Part shown: positions 27,280 to 34,096 of the stretch, piece by piece | Layout of the letters: each line of letters begins with the position of its first letter | Position numbering within the stretch: position 1 is the stretch's first letter | NCBI GenBank assembly: GCA_017616855.1 | Contig: JAFZXI010000077.1 | Span: 70,710 to 112,172 of the forward strand | Origin: Clostridia bacterium | Lineage (GTDB): Bacteria > Bacillota > Clostridia > Oscillospirales > RGIG8002 | Length of the DNA: 41,463 nt | Direction of reading: 5' to 3' | Notes under the pieces: generated by a model | Databases searched by the model: none | The model's input: the letters and a program-made list of their open reading frames with translations, nothing else | What the model was told of the DNA's origin: nothing | Position numbers and translations under genes: made by a program

Positions 27280-28359
27280 ATGAAAAGAAAGATCACAGCC
27301 ATTTTGCTTTCGTTTGCGTTGCTCGTTACTGCAACGCCGGCGATAGCGTTTGGTACTTCTGCTGAAACTACTGACGGCTATGTAGGCACCTATCCTCAGC
27401 AGCTTGTCGAAGGCGCGGATATACGTATCATTTCGTATAACGTGCTCGTCGCGAAGGAGGACTTCAGCTGGAGCCCTTGGGTAATCGGTAATCGCCCTCA
27501 GTTATTTGCTGATTTTGTTAACTATTACCAGCCGGATGTCATAGGCCTTCAGGAGTGTTCCGTGCTCTGGCACGAAGGAATCCGCGAATTGCTCGGCGAC
27601 AGGTATGAATTCATCTTTCCCGATCTCGAAGAAGATGGGGACGATCAAAACTGCTCTTTGCTCCTATATGATAAAACAAAGTATAACGTTGTGAAAACTG
27701 AGCTGTATAAGTATTCGGTATCCAACAGCATACAGATGCGTCACATGGCAATAGCGCTTTTTGAGAGCAAAGCGGACGGCAGAAAGTTTGCCGTAAGCTC
27801 AACGCATCTTAACTCCGGTTGGGAAGGGTCCGGCGGAGATAACACTCCGCAGAGAACCGTACAGGCAGGCGAGCTTATTAAAAAGGCCCAGAACTGGCTC
27901 AGTAAGAACAAGTGTCCGTTTATCTCCACCGGCGACATGAACACCACCATCGATGAAGTTCCTTATCAGACCATTGCAAACAGCAACGTGCTTTTCGACG
28001 TTGATCCCGAGCCGCTCGCCGGCTGCGTCGACCACATTTTCTGCAGCGTTGAGGCAACCTGTATGTATACCGCACAGGTCAGAGATCAGGCGATAAAAGC
28101 CGCTTCAGACCATTGGCCGCTGATTGCCGATATCAAGCTTCCCATCGTAAAGCCGGCTTATACCCTGGGCGATGTCGACAGAGATGACGAGGTAACCGTT
28201 AACGACGCGCTCGAAGCGCTCCGTTTTGTTCTCGGTATGACCAAACTGACGACAAACAGAAAAAAGGCGGCAGACGTAGATCTTGACGGAGTCGTTACCG
28301 TTTCCGACGTCCTCCGCATTATGCGCCATGTTGCTCAAATATCTGTCGATTTCTCTTGA
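27280..28359 (+). CDS. Secreted EEP-family phosphodiesterase with dockerin (short form)
   Basis: This 359-residue protein has a signal peptide (MKRKITAILLSFALLVTATPAIA), an EEP domain (about 34-285) and a type I dockerin (about 292-355). Catalytic motifs are complete: LQE (Glu92), STHLN (His176), GDMN (Asp219) and SDH (His278). The opening YPQQLVEGADIRIISYNVLV and DFSWSPWVIG nearly match the EEP domain of the six-repeat protein, so the two are recent paralogues. The first dockerin loop is DVDRDDEVTVNDAL and the second DVDLDGVVTVSDVL. With no binding module of its own, it would depend on the scaffold for targeting. GGAGG is 7 bases before the ATG. It follows the B pair of GH16 genes, as the other EEP genes follow the A pair. 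Confidence 0.88.
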   Translation: MKRKITAILLSFALLVTATPAIAFGTSAETTDGYVGTYPQQLVEGADIRIISYNVLVAKEDFSWSPWVIGNRPQLFADFVNYYQPDVIGLQECSVLWHEGIRELLGDRYEFIFPDLEEDGDDQNCSLLLYDKTKYNVVKTELYKYSVSNSIQMRHMAIALFESKADGRKFAVSSTHLNSGWEGSGGDNTPQRTVQAGELIKKAQNWLSKNKCPFISTGDMNTTIDEVPYQTIANSNVLFDVDPEPLAGCVDHIFCSVEATCMYTAQVRDQAIKAASDHWPLIADIKLPIVKPAYTLGDVDRDDEVTVNDALEALRFVLGMTKLTTNRKKAADVDLDGVVTVSDVLRIMRHVAQISVDFS

Positions 28360-28370
28360 TATTGTTCTTC

Positions 28371-28376
28371 GGAGGG
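28371..28376 (+). promoter_or_regulatory. Ribosome binding site fixing the lgt start
   Basis: GGAGGG stands 6 bases before the ATG at 28383. The upstream in-frame TTG at 28356 overlaps the stop of the previous gene and has no such site, so the ATG is the start. Confidence 0.75.
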
Positions 28377-28382
28377 ATTATA

Positions 28383-29297
28383 ATGGATTTTATCAGCTTT
28401 CCGAAACTGGGAATCACGATCAACATTTCGCCTACCGCGTTTAAAATCGGCTCCGTCGAAATCAAGTGGTATGCGATATGCATAATGCTCGGTTTCGCCC
28501 TTGCTATCTTATATTGTTTGAGGCAGGGGAAAAAGCAGGGCTTCAAAAGCGACGTTTTCGTTGATTTGGCAATAATCGCAATGGTTTTCGGACTGATTGG
28601 AGCCCGCCTGTATTACGTTGCTTTCCGCCTTGATCAGTATATAAAAGACCCAATTAAGATTCTTTATATCTGGGAAGGCGGTCTCGCTATCTACGGCGGA
28701 GTGATTCTCGTTGTGCTTGCGTCATTCGTTTACTGCCGCGTTAAGAAACAGCCGTTCCTTAAACTTGCGGACATTGCCGCGCCTGCGCTGCTGATCGGTC
28801 AGGCCGTCGGACGCTGGGGAAACTTTTTCAATCAGGAGGCATTCGGAGTCAATACCGATTTGCCGTGGGGAATGACGGGCAATATCATTGCCGACAACAT
28901 CCGCAGTGAAGCCGCAGATATAAAAGAAAGATTCGGAATCATTCTTGATTCCTCAAAAAGCGTTCACCCGACCTTCCTTTACGAATCGCTGTGGTGTCTT
29001 CTCGGAGTATTTGTGCTCTGGCTCTTTTATAAGAAGTTCAAGAAGTTCGACGGCGAAGTCGCGCTTATGTACTGTGCTTGGTACGGCCTTGAGCGTATGC
29101 TGGTTGAGGGGCTTCGCACGGACAGTTTAATCCTGTTTGCGAACGTCCGTGTTTCTCAGCTTGTAGCCGCTGTAACTTTCCTTGCGGCGGTAGTGCTGAT
29201 TATCGTTTTCCGTGTCAGAAAACGCAGGAAAAAGGCGCTTGACGACGATGACAGTCTGATAATAGACATACCGGAGGATAACGAACAGTGGCAATAA
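28383..29297 (+). CDS. lgt: Prolipoprotein diacylglyceryl transferase
   Basis: Lgt transfers a diacylglyceryl group from phosphatidylglycerol to the lipobox cysteine of prelipoproteins in the cytoplasmic membrane. The 304-residue protein shows about seven hydrophobic segments and the conserved family blocks: IKWYAICIMLGF near the N-terminus, EGGLAIYGGVI, and GQAVGRWGNFFNQEAFG, the Lgt signature with its key arginine; HPTFLYESLW and RTDSL follow. Length is normal for a Gram-positive Lgt, with a charged C-terminal tail. None of the secreted proteins of this operon has an obvious lipobox, so its link to them may be positional only. The end overlaps the folD start by 10 bases. Confidence 0.9.
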   Translation: MDFISFPKLGITINISPTAFKIGSVEIKWYAICIMLGFALAILYCLRQGKKQGFKSDVFVDLAIIAMVFGLIGARLYYVAFRLDQYIKDPIKILYIWEGGLAIYGGVILVVLASFVYCRVKKQPFLKLADIAAPALLIGQAVGRWGNFFNQEAFGVNTDLPWGMTGNIIADNIRSEAADIKERFGIILDSSKSVHPTFLYESLWCLLGVFVLWLFYKKFKKFDGEVALMYCAWYGLERMLVEGLRTDSLILFANVRVSQLVAAVTFLAAVVLIIVFRVRKRRKKALDDDDSLIIDIPEDNEQWQ

Positions 29298-30148
29298 TTC
29301 TTGACGGCAAGGCGCTTGCCTCGAAGATGAAAGAAGAGATCAAAGCGGAAGTTGCCGAATTAAATGCAAACGGCGTTTTCCCCAAGCTCGCCGTTATCCT
29401 CGTGGGCGAAGATCCTGCATCACAGGTTTATGTTCGCAATAAAGGCCGTGATTGCGAGGAGGTAGGCATCGTATCGCAAACAATCGTTTTACCCGCGGAA
29501 ACTGGCAGGGAAGACCTTACGGAACTTATCCGTTCTTTGAACGCGGATGATTCCGTTCACGGAATACTCGTTCAGCTTCCGCTTCCGGACGGTCTTGACG
29601 ATTCGGAAATAACTCAGCTCATAGCCCCGGAAAAAGACGTCGACGCATTTTCCTATTACAATGTCGGCAGGATAATGACGGGGGATTATTCCTTCGTGCC
29701 ATGCACTCCCGCGGGCTGTATGGAGCTGATAAAGCTTTCCGGTATTTCTGTCGAAGGCAAGAACTGCGTTGTTATCGGAAGAAGCAATATAGTCGGTAAG
29801 CCCATGGCGATGCTTCTTATGCAAGCGAACGGCACCGTTACCGTCTGCCATTCGCGCACACGCGACATTTCCGGAATCACAAACAGAGCGGATATTATAG
29901 TCGTTGCGATAGGGAAGCAGGGATTCCTTACCGGCGATATGATTAAAGAAGGAGCCGTCGTTATCGACGTTGGTATAAACCGGTGCGCGGACGGTAAACT
30001 TCGCGGCGATTGCGATTTTGAGTCATGCGCCGCAAAAGCATCGTATATTACACCCGTCCCGGGCGGAGTAGGCCCGATGACGAGGGTGATGTTGTTAAAG
30101 AACACTTTGAATGCTGCGAAAATACAGGAGGTAAGCAAAAATGTTTAA
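29288..30148 (+). CDS. folD: Bifunctional methylenetetrahydrofolate dehydrogenase / methenyltetrahydrofolate cyclohydrolase
   Basis: FolD interconverts 5,10-methylene-, 5,10-methenyl- and 10-formyl-tetrahydrofolate in the cytoplasm, feeding purine synthesis and formyl-methionine. The 286-residue protein has normal length and all family signatures: SQVYVRNKGRDCEEVGI with the catalytic lysine, QLPLP, DVDAFSYYNVGR, the nucleotide-binding loop GRSNIVGKPMAMLL, and PVPGGVGPMT near the C-terminus. It starts at a GTG inside the end of lgt, 10 bases after a GGAGGA, and its own end overlaps the next gene by 8 bases, so the three are translationally linked. A folate gene inside a secreted-enzyme operon is unexpected. 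Confidence 0.94.
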   Translation: MAIILDGKALASKMKEEIKAEVAELNANGVFPKLAVILVGEDPASQVYVRNKGRDCEEVGIVSQTIVLPAETGREDLTELIRSLNADDSVHGILVQLPLPDGLDDSEITQLIAPEKDVDAFSYYNVGRIMTGDYSFVPCTPAGCMELIKLSGISVEGKNCVVIGRSNIVGKPMAMLLMQANGTVTVCHSRTRDISGITNRADIIVVAIGKQGFLTGDMIKEGAVVIDVGINRCADGKLRGDCDFESCAAKASYITPVPGGVGPMTRVMLLKNTLNAAKIQEVSKNV

Positions 30149-32516
30149 AAGAATCACGGCATTTTTCATCGCGTCTCTCTTGGCGTTGTCGCTCTTCGCC
30201 GGAATCACCGCTTCCGCGACGGAGCCGCAGTCAAGTATTGAGTGCAAAAACGTGATACTGATGATCGGCAGCGGTATGAGTCCGTCTCACGTTAAGGCCG
30301 CGTCCGTCAAGTTGGGCAGGACTCTTAATATTGAGCGCCTGCAGTATTCCGGCACGCTCGAGACGACAAACTCCAACAACGCCATTGCCGATCCGGCCGC
30401 GGCTGCAACCGCGCTCTCGACCGGAAAAAGAACTACTAATTTCAGACTCGGCGTTGACGCGAACGATAATGAAACTCTGCTTATTACCGAGGCGCTTCAG
30501 GCGGTCGGCAAAAAAGTGGGTATCATTACCGATAAGAATCTGAACGATGCAACTACCGCGGCGTTCTCCGTCCACAACACTCTGAAGTCGGATTATTACG
30601 GTATTGCGCGTCAGCAAATCGCGAGCGGACTGGATCTTTTCCTCGGCGGCGGCTCTAAGTATTATGATAACTACAGGGACAGTTTCGCGGCTGCCGGCTA
30701 TGAGTATGTTACTACTCCTCAGCGCCTTGATGATATGGCCGTCGGAAAAAAGTATTTCGGAGCGTTCAGTAATTATACTTTTGAAACCGGTTATAACGTC
30801 CCTACGCTCTCTCAGATGCTTACCAAAGCCACTGAGGTCCTCGATAATGAAAACGGTTTCTTCATTGTTGCGGAAGGCGGCCTTATAGATAAGTACAGCT
30901 TTGCCAGGAATATGACGAAAATGACGTCTGAACTCGGCAAGTTTGATGACGCCGTCGGCGTCGCTATGTCTTACGTCGACGAGCATCCGGATACGCTCCT
31001 TCTCGTTGTTGGCGACGTTGAGGCCGGTAACCTTGAGCTTCCTGAGAGAGTTAATTCCGGAAACGTTAAGGATACCTGCTTCAAGAGTTACGGCACATCC
31101 AGTTTACCGGCCGCGCTTTACACTTACGGAGCCAATGCGTCTGCGTTTACCGGCGAGCACGTCAGCACCGACGTGCCGAAGTTCATAGCGGCTTCTCTCG
31201 GAATCACTTCTTTCGGCTCAACGCGTGAACTTATTTCTTCTGAACGTGATTATATTGTTGAGCAGCTCAATTCTTTCTCTTCGTGGACGTTCACAAACGT
31301 TAAGAAGAACAGCAGCATTAACGGGGTCAAGCTTACAACGACTTCGTCGAACAACTCTGCAGTTACCGCGAGATGCGCCAACGGATCTCTGGTAATAATG
31401 GCGAATGCAAAAGTCGGATTTGAACTGACGGTTACTCCTCCGCTTGCGACTCCGTTTAAGTTGAAGAACGGCGGAAGCACGGATCTTTCCGGTTTCGACG
31501 GCTTCGTTATTACCGCTCCGGGTCTCAGTGAATACGATTTTGAGATAACCGTAGGTAAGGGAAGCGAGTTCTCGGCCAAATCGAAGCTTTCGCTCTCGAT
31601 GGCAAACCGCTATAACGAGATAATAATTCCGTTCTCTGCTTTTGAACCGGCAATCACTCCTGAAAACGCAATCGGGCTCGACACCTTTAAGTTCTCGTCT
31701 GAGGGATGCGCAACAAAGACTACGATTATGTTTGACAGCATCCATGCCTACAAGATTGACGAGGGGCTCAACTATTATGAGGCGCTTGGCGTCGCCTACA
31801 CCAAGGATCCTATGGAGTATACCGATGCCAGCTTCGCGCCGTTTGCGGCTTCTCTTGAAGCGTGCGAATCCGCTGCTTCAAGAGCCGACAGGTATGCCGC
31901 GAAAGTAGACCTTCTGAACAAAATCGAAGAGCTTGTACCGGTTTCTGTGACCGCCGAAAACTTCGGCATCATGGAAGCCAACGCCGGAGCTGTCGACACA
32001 GAATCCGTTGCTTATGCCGAAGGCGAAAGCGGCATAGATATCTTCTGCGGAGCAGCGACGTCTTCAGTGACTTTCAATACTATTCCAGAAAAGAGCGGAA
32101 ATTACAGCGCGGTACGTCTGCGTCTTGACTCGCTGAATCCCGACGCCACATGCGGCGATTTCGCTGTTTCTCTGATTCTTTCTTCCTCCGCAGGCGAAGA
32201 GACCGTAACGGTTCAGAGATGCATTATTGACAGCGGATACTATTACTTCCCGATAAATACTGCTGTTTCCGATATTACCGCTGTTAAGGTGCAGTTTGAA
32301 AACGCTTTGGTCGGCGCCGCGATACGCATTGAGGCGGTTGAGCTCGTCTCCGCAGCGCAGGCAAAGGCGAAGTTCGTTAAAACACCGTCCGCGCTTGAGA
32401 TACTCCGCGCCGCTGCGGGATTCGCGGTCGTTGAAAACGGCGACCTCGACGGCGACGGCAGGATAACCGTTGCCGATGCGCTCATCGCGCTCCGTGCCGC
32501 AGCCGGACTTGCGTAA
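30141..32516 (+). CDS. Secreted alkaline phosphatase homologue with degenerate active site and dockerin
   Basis: This 791-residue protein has a signal peptide (1 to about 26), an alkaline phosphatase domain (about 36-360), a jelly-roll-like module (about 380-540), a helical FIVAR-like segment (about 543-602), a second beta module (about 603-740) and a C-terminal dockerin (about 749-791). Aligned by eye to E. coli PhoA numbering, the nucleophile Ser102 is Pro85 (ADPAAAATALSTG), Asp51 is Ser44 (NVILMIGSGMS), His331 is Phe254, His370 is Val293, and no His stands at the 412 position. Asp153, Thr155, Glu322, Asp327 and Asp369 equivalents remain (Asp136, Thr138, Glu245, Asp250, Asp292). It should therefore not be an active phosphatase; a binding role is more likely. 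The dockerin has one complete loop (DLDGDGRITVADAL), and the first repeat keeps only its helix. GAGG lies before the ATG, inside folD. Confidence 0.85.
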   Translation: MFKRITAFFIASLLALSLFAGITASATEPQSSIECKNVILMIGSGMSPSHVKAASVKLGRTLNIERLQYSGTLETTNSNNAIADPAAAATALSTGKRTTNFRLGVDANDNETLLITEALQAVGKKVGIITDKNLNDATTAAFSVHNTLKSDYYGIARQQIASGLDLFLGGGSKYYDNYRDSFAAAGYEYVTTPQRLDDMAVGKKYFGAFSNYTFETGYNVPTLSQMLTKATEVLDNENGFFIVAEGGLIDKYSFARNMTKMTSELGKFDDAVGVAMSYVDEHPDTLLLVVGDVEAGNLELPERVNSGNVKDTCFKSYGTSSLPAALYTYGANASAFTGEHVSTDVPKFIAASLGITSFGSTRELISSERDYIVEQLNSFSSWTFTNVKKNSSINGVKLTTTSSNNSAVTARCANGSLVIMANAKVGFELTVTPPLATPFKLKNGGSTDLSGFDGFVITAPGLSEYDFEITVGKGSEFSAKSKLSLSMANRYNEIIIPFSAFEPAITPENAIGLDTFKFSSEGCATKTTIMFDSIHAYKIDEGLNYYEALGVAYTKDPMEYTDASFAPFAASLEACESAASRADRYAAKVDLLNKIEELVPVSVTAENFGIMEANAGAVDTESVAYAEGESGIDIFCGAATSSVTFNTIPEKSGNYSAVRLRLDSLNPDATCGDFAVSLILSSSAGEETVTVQRCIIDSGYYYFPINTAVSDITAVKVQFENALVGAAIRIEAVELVSAAQAKAKFVKTPSALEILRAAAGFAVVENGDLDGDGRITVADALIALRAAAGLA

Positions 32517-32533
32517 ACAAATCCGATATAACG

Positions 32534-32564
32534 AAACGCCCGAAGGTTTATCCTTCGGGCGTTT
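32534..32564. terminator. Bidirectional terminator closing the dockerin operon
   Basis: AAACGCCCGAAGG (32534-32546) pairs perfectly over 13 bp with CCTTCGGGCGTTT (32552-32564), with a 5-nt loop. A-rich and T-rich ends let it serve both the + strand operon and the convergent - strand genes. Confidence 0.9.
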
Positions 32565-32578
32565 AATTTGCTATTCAG

Positions 32579-32779
32579 TCAGTCTTTAATTCCTTTATAA
32601 AGCTCGTTCATCGGAGGAGCTTGCAAGTTCTTTTCGTCTGATATAACAGGGGAGAAACAATCATTGAAGTTGACCGCTTCGCTCTCGTAGTATTCAATAG
32701 CAGCATCCACATTTCCTTTTGTCGCCAGCTCCGTGAAGCGTGCGGAGACATGAGCGATTTTTTCGTTTGTATTATCCAT
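32579..32779 (-). CDS. Small hypothetical protein (66 aa) behind the cation transporter
   Basis: I do not recognise this short soluble protein. It begins MDNTNEKIAHVSARFTELAT, is rich in Asn, Asp and Glu, has an amphipathic N-terminal helix and no signal peptide, membrane segment or cysteine pair. A GAGGTG ribosome site, located in the last codons and stop of the preceding cation transporter gene, stands before the ATG; only 8 bases separate the two genes. That coupling, and the terminator just after its end, support it as a real gene. A partner or accessory role for the transporter is possible, but nothing in the sequence shows it. Confidence 0.6.
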   Translation of the reverse strand: MDNTNEKIAHVSARFTELATKGNVDAAIEYYESEAVNFNDCFSPVISDEKNLQAPPMNELYKGIKD

Positions 32780-32787
32780 ACCGCACC

Positions 32788-33957
32788 TCAGACGTAAGCT
32801 CTGTCAAAATCCACGACTGCGAAATAGCTTTCATCGAGAGTTTTTATAAGTACGCCTATCTCGCGTAACAGTTCGCCGTCATCTGTCTTAATGTCAAATG
32901 GCACGACTACGTCGAAAATCAGATTTGTGTGCGTCGGTCCTACGACCATGCGGAAATCGTGTATAGTCAGTCTTTGGTCGATATGCTCGCGTAATAAAGA
33001 GGCGACCTTTTCTCGCGTTTCTGCGACGTTTTCGTCATCGTCGACGACAGGATCCATATGTATAACGGCGTGGCAGCCGAGCTTTTCCGCAAGTTCGCGT
33101 TCGATATTGTCGATGCGGTCATGCGTTTCGAGCATATCGGCTGATGCGGAAACCTCGGCGTGAAGCGAAACGATGAGTCTGCCGGGACCGTAATCGTGAA
33201 CTATAAGGTCGTGAACTCCGAGGACCGCGGGATCGGCGCTGACGATTGCGTTGATTCCTTTGACGAGTTCGTCGCTCGGTTTCTGACCGAGCAGCGGACT
33301 CACGGTATCCTTTGTGGCGTTGTAGCCGGAATACAGTATGAACAGCGCGACGGCGCAGCCGCCCCAGGCGTCGGCGTTGAAATCGGTAAAGCGCGAAATG
33401 ATAGTGCTGACAAGAACGACCGATGTAGCTACAACGTCGCTGATACTGTCGGTCGCGGTCGCTTTGATAGCGGGGGAGTCCAGCTTTTTCGCAAGATGCA
33501 ATCCGTCAATAAACATTGATAGTTTTACACAGATAGAAACCGCGAGTATCACGATGATCAGCACGCTGAAATCAATCTCTGTAGGGTTGAATATCTTTTT
33601 GACGGACGTTATCCCGAGCTCGAAGCCCATCAGGATTATCGCCATGGCGACGATAAGCCCCGAAACGTATTCAAGCCGCCCGTGCCCGAAAGGATGAGTA
33701 GGATCCGGTTTTTTACCGGCGAGCTTAAACCCGATAAGCGTCACCGCCGACGAACCGCTGTCGGCTATATTATTAAGAGCGTCCGCGGTTATTGCGATAG
33801 AGCCGCTGATTAGTCCCGCGGCAAGCTTGAAGCCGAAAAGAAGTATATTCAAGAATATGCCGACGGCGCCGAAAAGCATGCCGTAAGCACCGCGCACCTT
33901 CGGAGAGGTCGTGTTGTTTCTGTCTTTTATGAAGAGTCTTGAGAGCAGCGAAGTCAT
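32788..33957 (-). CDS. Cation diffusion facilitator (CDF) family metal transporter
   Basis: This 389-residue membrane protein exports divalent metals (Zn2+, Fe2+, Mn2+ or Co2+) against protons. Six hydrophobic segments fill roughly residues 20-200. The paired metal-site motifs are ADALNNIADSGSSA in the second helix and THPFGHGRLEYVSGL at the start of the third, with a further aspartate-containing helix SDVVATSVVL. The C-terminal cytoplasmic domain (about 205-389) is longer than in the smallest CDF proteins and contains AVIHMDPVVDDDEN. GGAGG (plus-strand 33965-33969) lies 7 bases before the ATG at 33957, preferred over an upstream ATG seven codons earlier that has no ribosome site. A promoter stands at 33981-34009. 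Metal specificity cannot be assigned. Confidence 0.92.
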   Translation of the reverse strand: MTSLLSRLFIKDRNNTTSPKVRGAYGMLFGAVGIFLNILLFGFKLAAGLISGSIAITADALNNIADSGSSAVTLIGFKLAGKKPDPTHPFGHGRLEYVSGLIVAMAIILMGFELGITSVKKIFNPTEIDFSVLIIVILAVSICVKLSMFIDGLHLAKKLDSPAIKATATDSISDVVATSVVLVSTIISRFTDFNADAWGGCAVALFILYSGYNATKDTVSPLLGQKPSDELVKGINAIVSADPAVLGVHDLIVHDYGPGRLIVSLHAEVSASADMLETHDRIDNIERELAEKLGCHAVIHMDPVVDDDENVAETREKVASLLREHIDQRLTIHDFRMVVGPTHTNLIFDVVVPFDIKTDDGELLREIGVLIKTLDESYFAVVDFDRAYV

Positions 33958-33964
33958 ATTATCG

Positions 33965-33969
33965 CCTCC
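33965..33969 (-). promoter_or_regulatory. Ribosome binding site fixing the CDF transporter start
   Basis: GGAGG on the minus strand, 7 bases before the ATG at 33957. It lies inside the reading frame if the upstream ATG at 33978 were used, so the downstream ATG is chosen. Confidence 0.75.
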
Positions 33970-33980
33970 GTATTTCATGT

Positions 33981-34009
33981 ATTATAACACCGCTGATGAT
34001 AAACTTCAA
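33981..34009 (-). promoter_or_regulatory. Promoter of the CDF transporter gene
   Basis: On the minus strand TTGAAG (34004-34009), a 17-base spacer and a perfect TATAAT (33981-33986), about 25 bases upstream of the start codon. It is divergent from the galM promoter. Confidence 0.7.
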
Positions 34010-34037
34010 GAATTATTCGTTTTTTGCCAAAAAACTC

Positions 34038-34066
34038 TTGCAACCGTATCGCGTTTAGGGTAACAT
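34038..34066 (+). promoter_or_regulatory. Promoter of the aldose 1-epimerase gene
   Basis: TTGCAA (34038-34043), a 17-base spacer and TAACAT (34061-34066), 30 bases before the galM ATG. The -10 box is imperfect. Confidence 0.55.
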
Positions 34067-34096
34067 AATAACAAATACTGCAACGGAGCGTTCGTT

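Larger units (their letters stand above)
1326..32564 (+). other. Putative 31-kb operon (SGNH hydrolase through dockerin pseudo-phosphatase)
   Basis: Twelve co-directional genes follow one promoter. Gaps between consecutive genes are 23 to 54 bases, or the genes overlap by 1, 10 and 8 bases (zinc-ribbon/EEP, lgt/folD, folD/pseudo-phosphatase). I found no hairpin with a T tract in any of these gaps, and the unit closes with a 13-bp stem terminator at 32534. Weak internal promoters cannot be excluded by reading. Confidence 0.6.

Noticed and set aside
30141-32516. Active secreted alkaline phosphatase
   Set aside because: The Ser nucleophile and most zinc ligands are replaced, so the annotation by family name alone would mislead.
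1374-32516. Horizontally acquired island or prophage covering the whole dockerin operon
   Set aside because: Base and codon use match the core genes lgt and folD inside it, and there are no integrase, transposase or boundary repeats. Only the tRNA patch shows signs of transfer.
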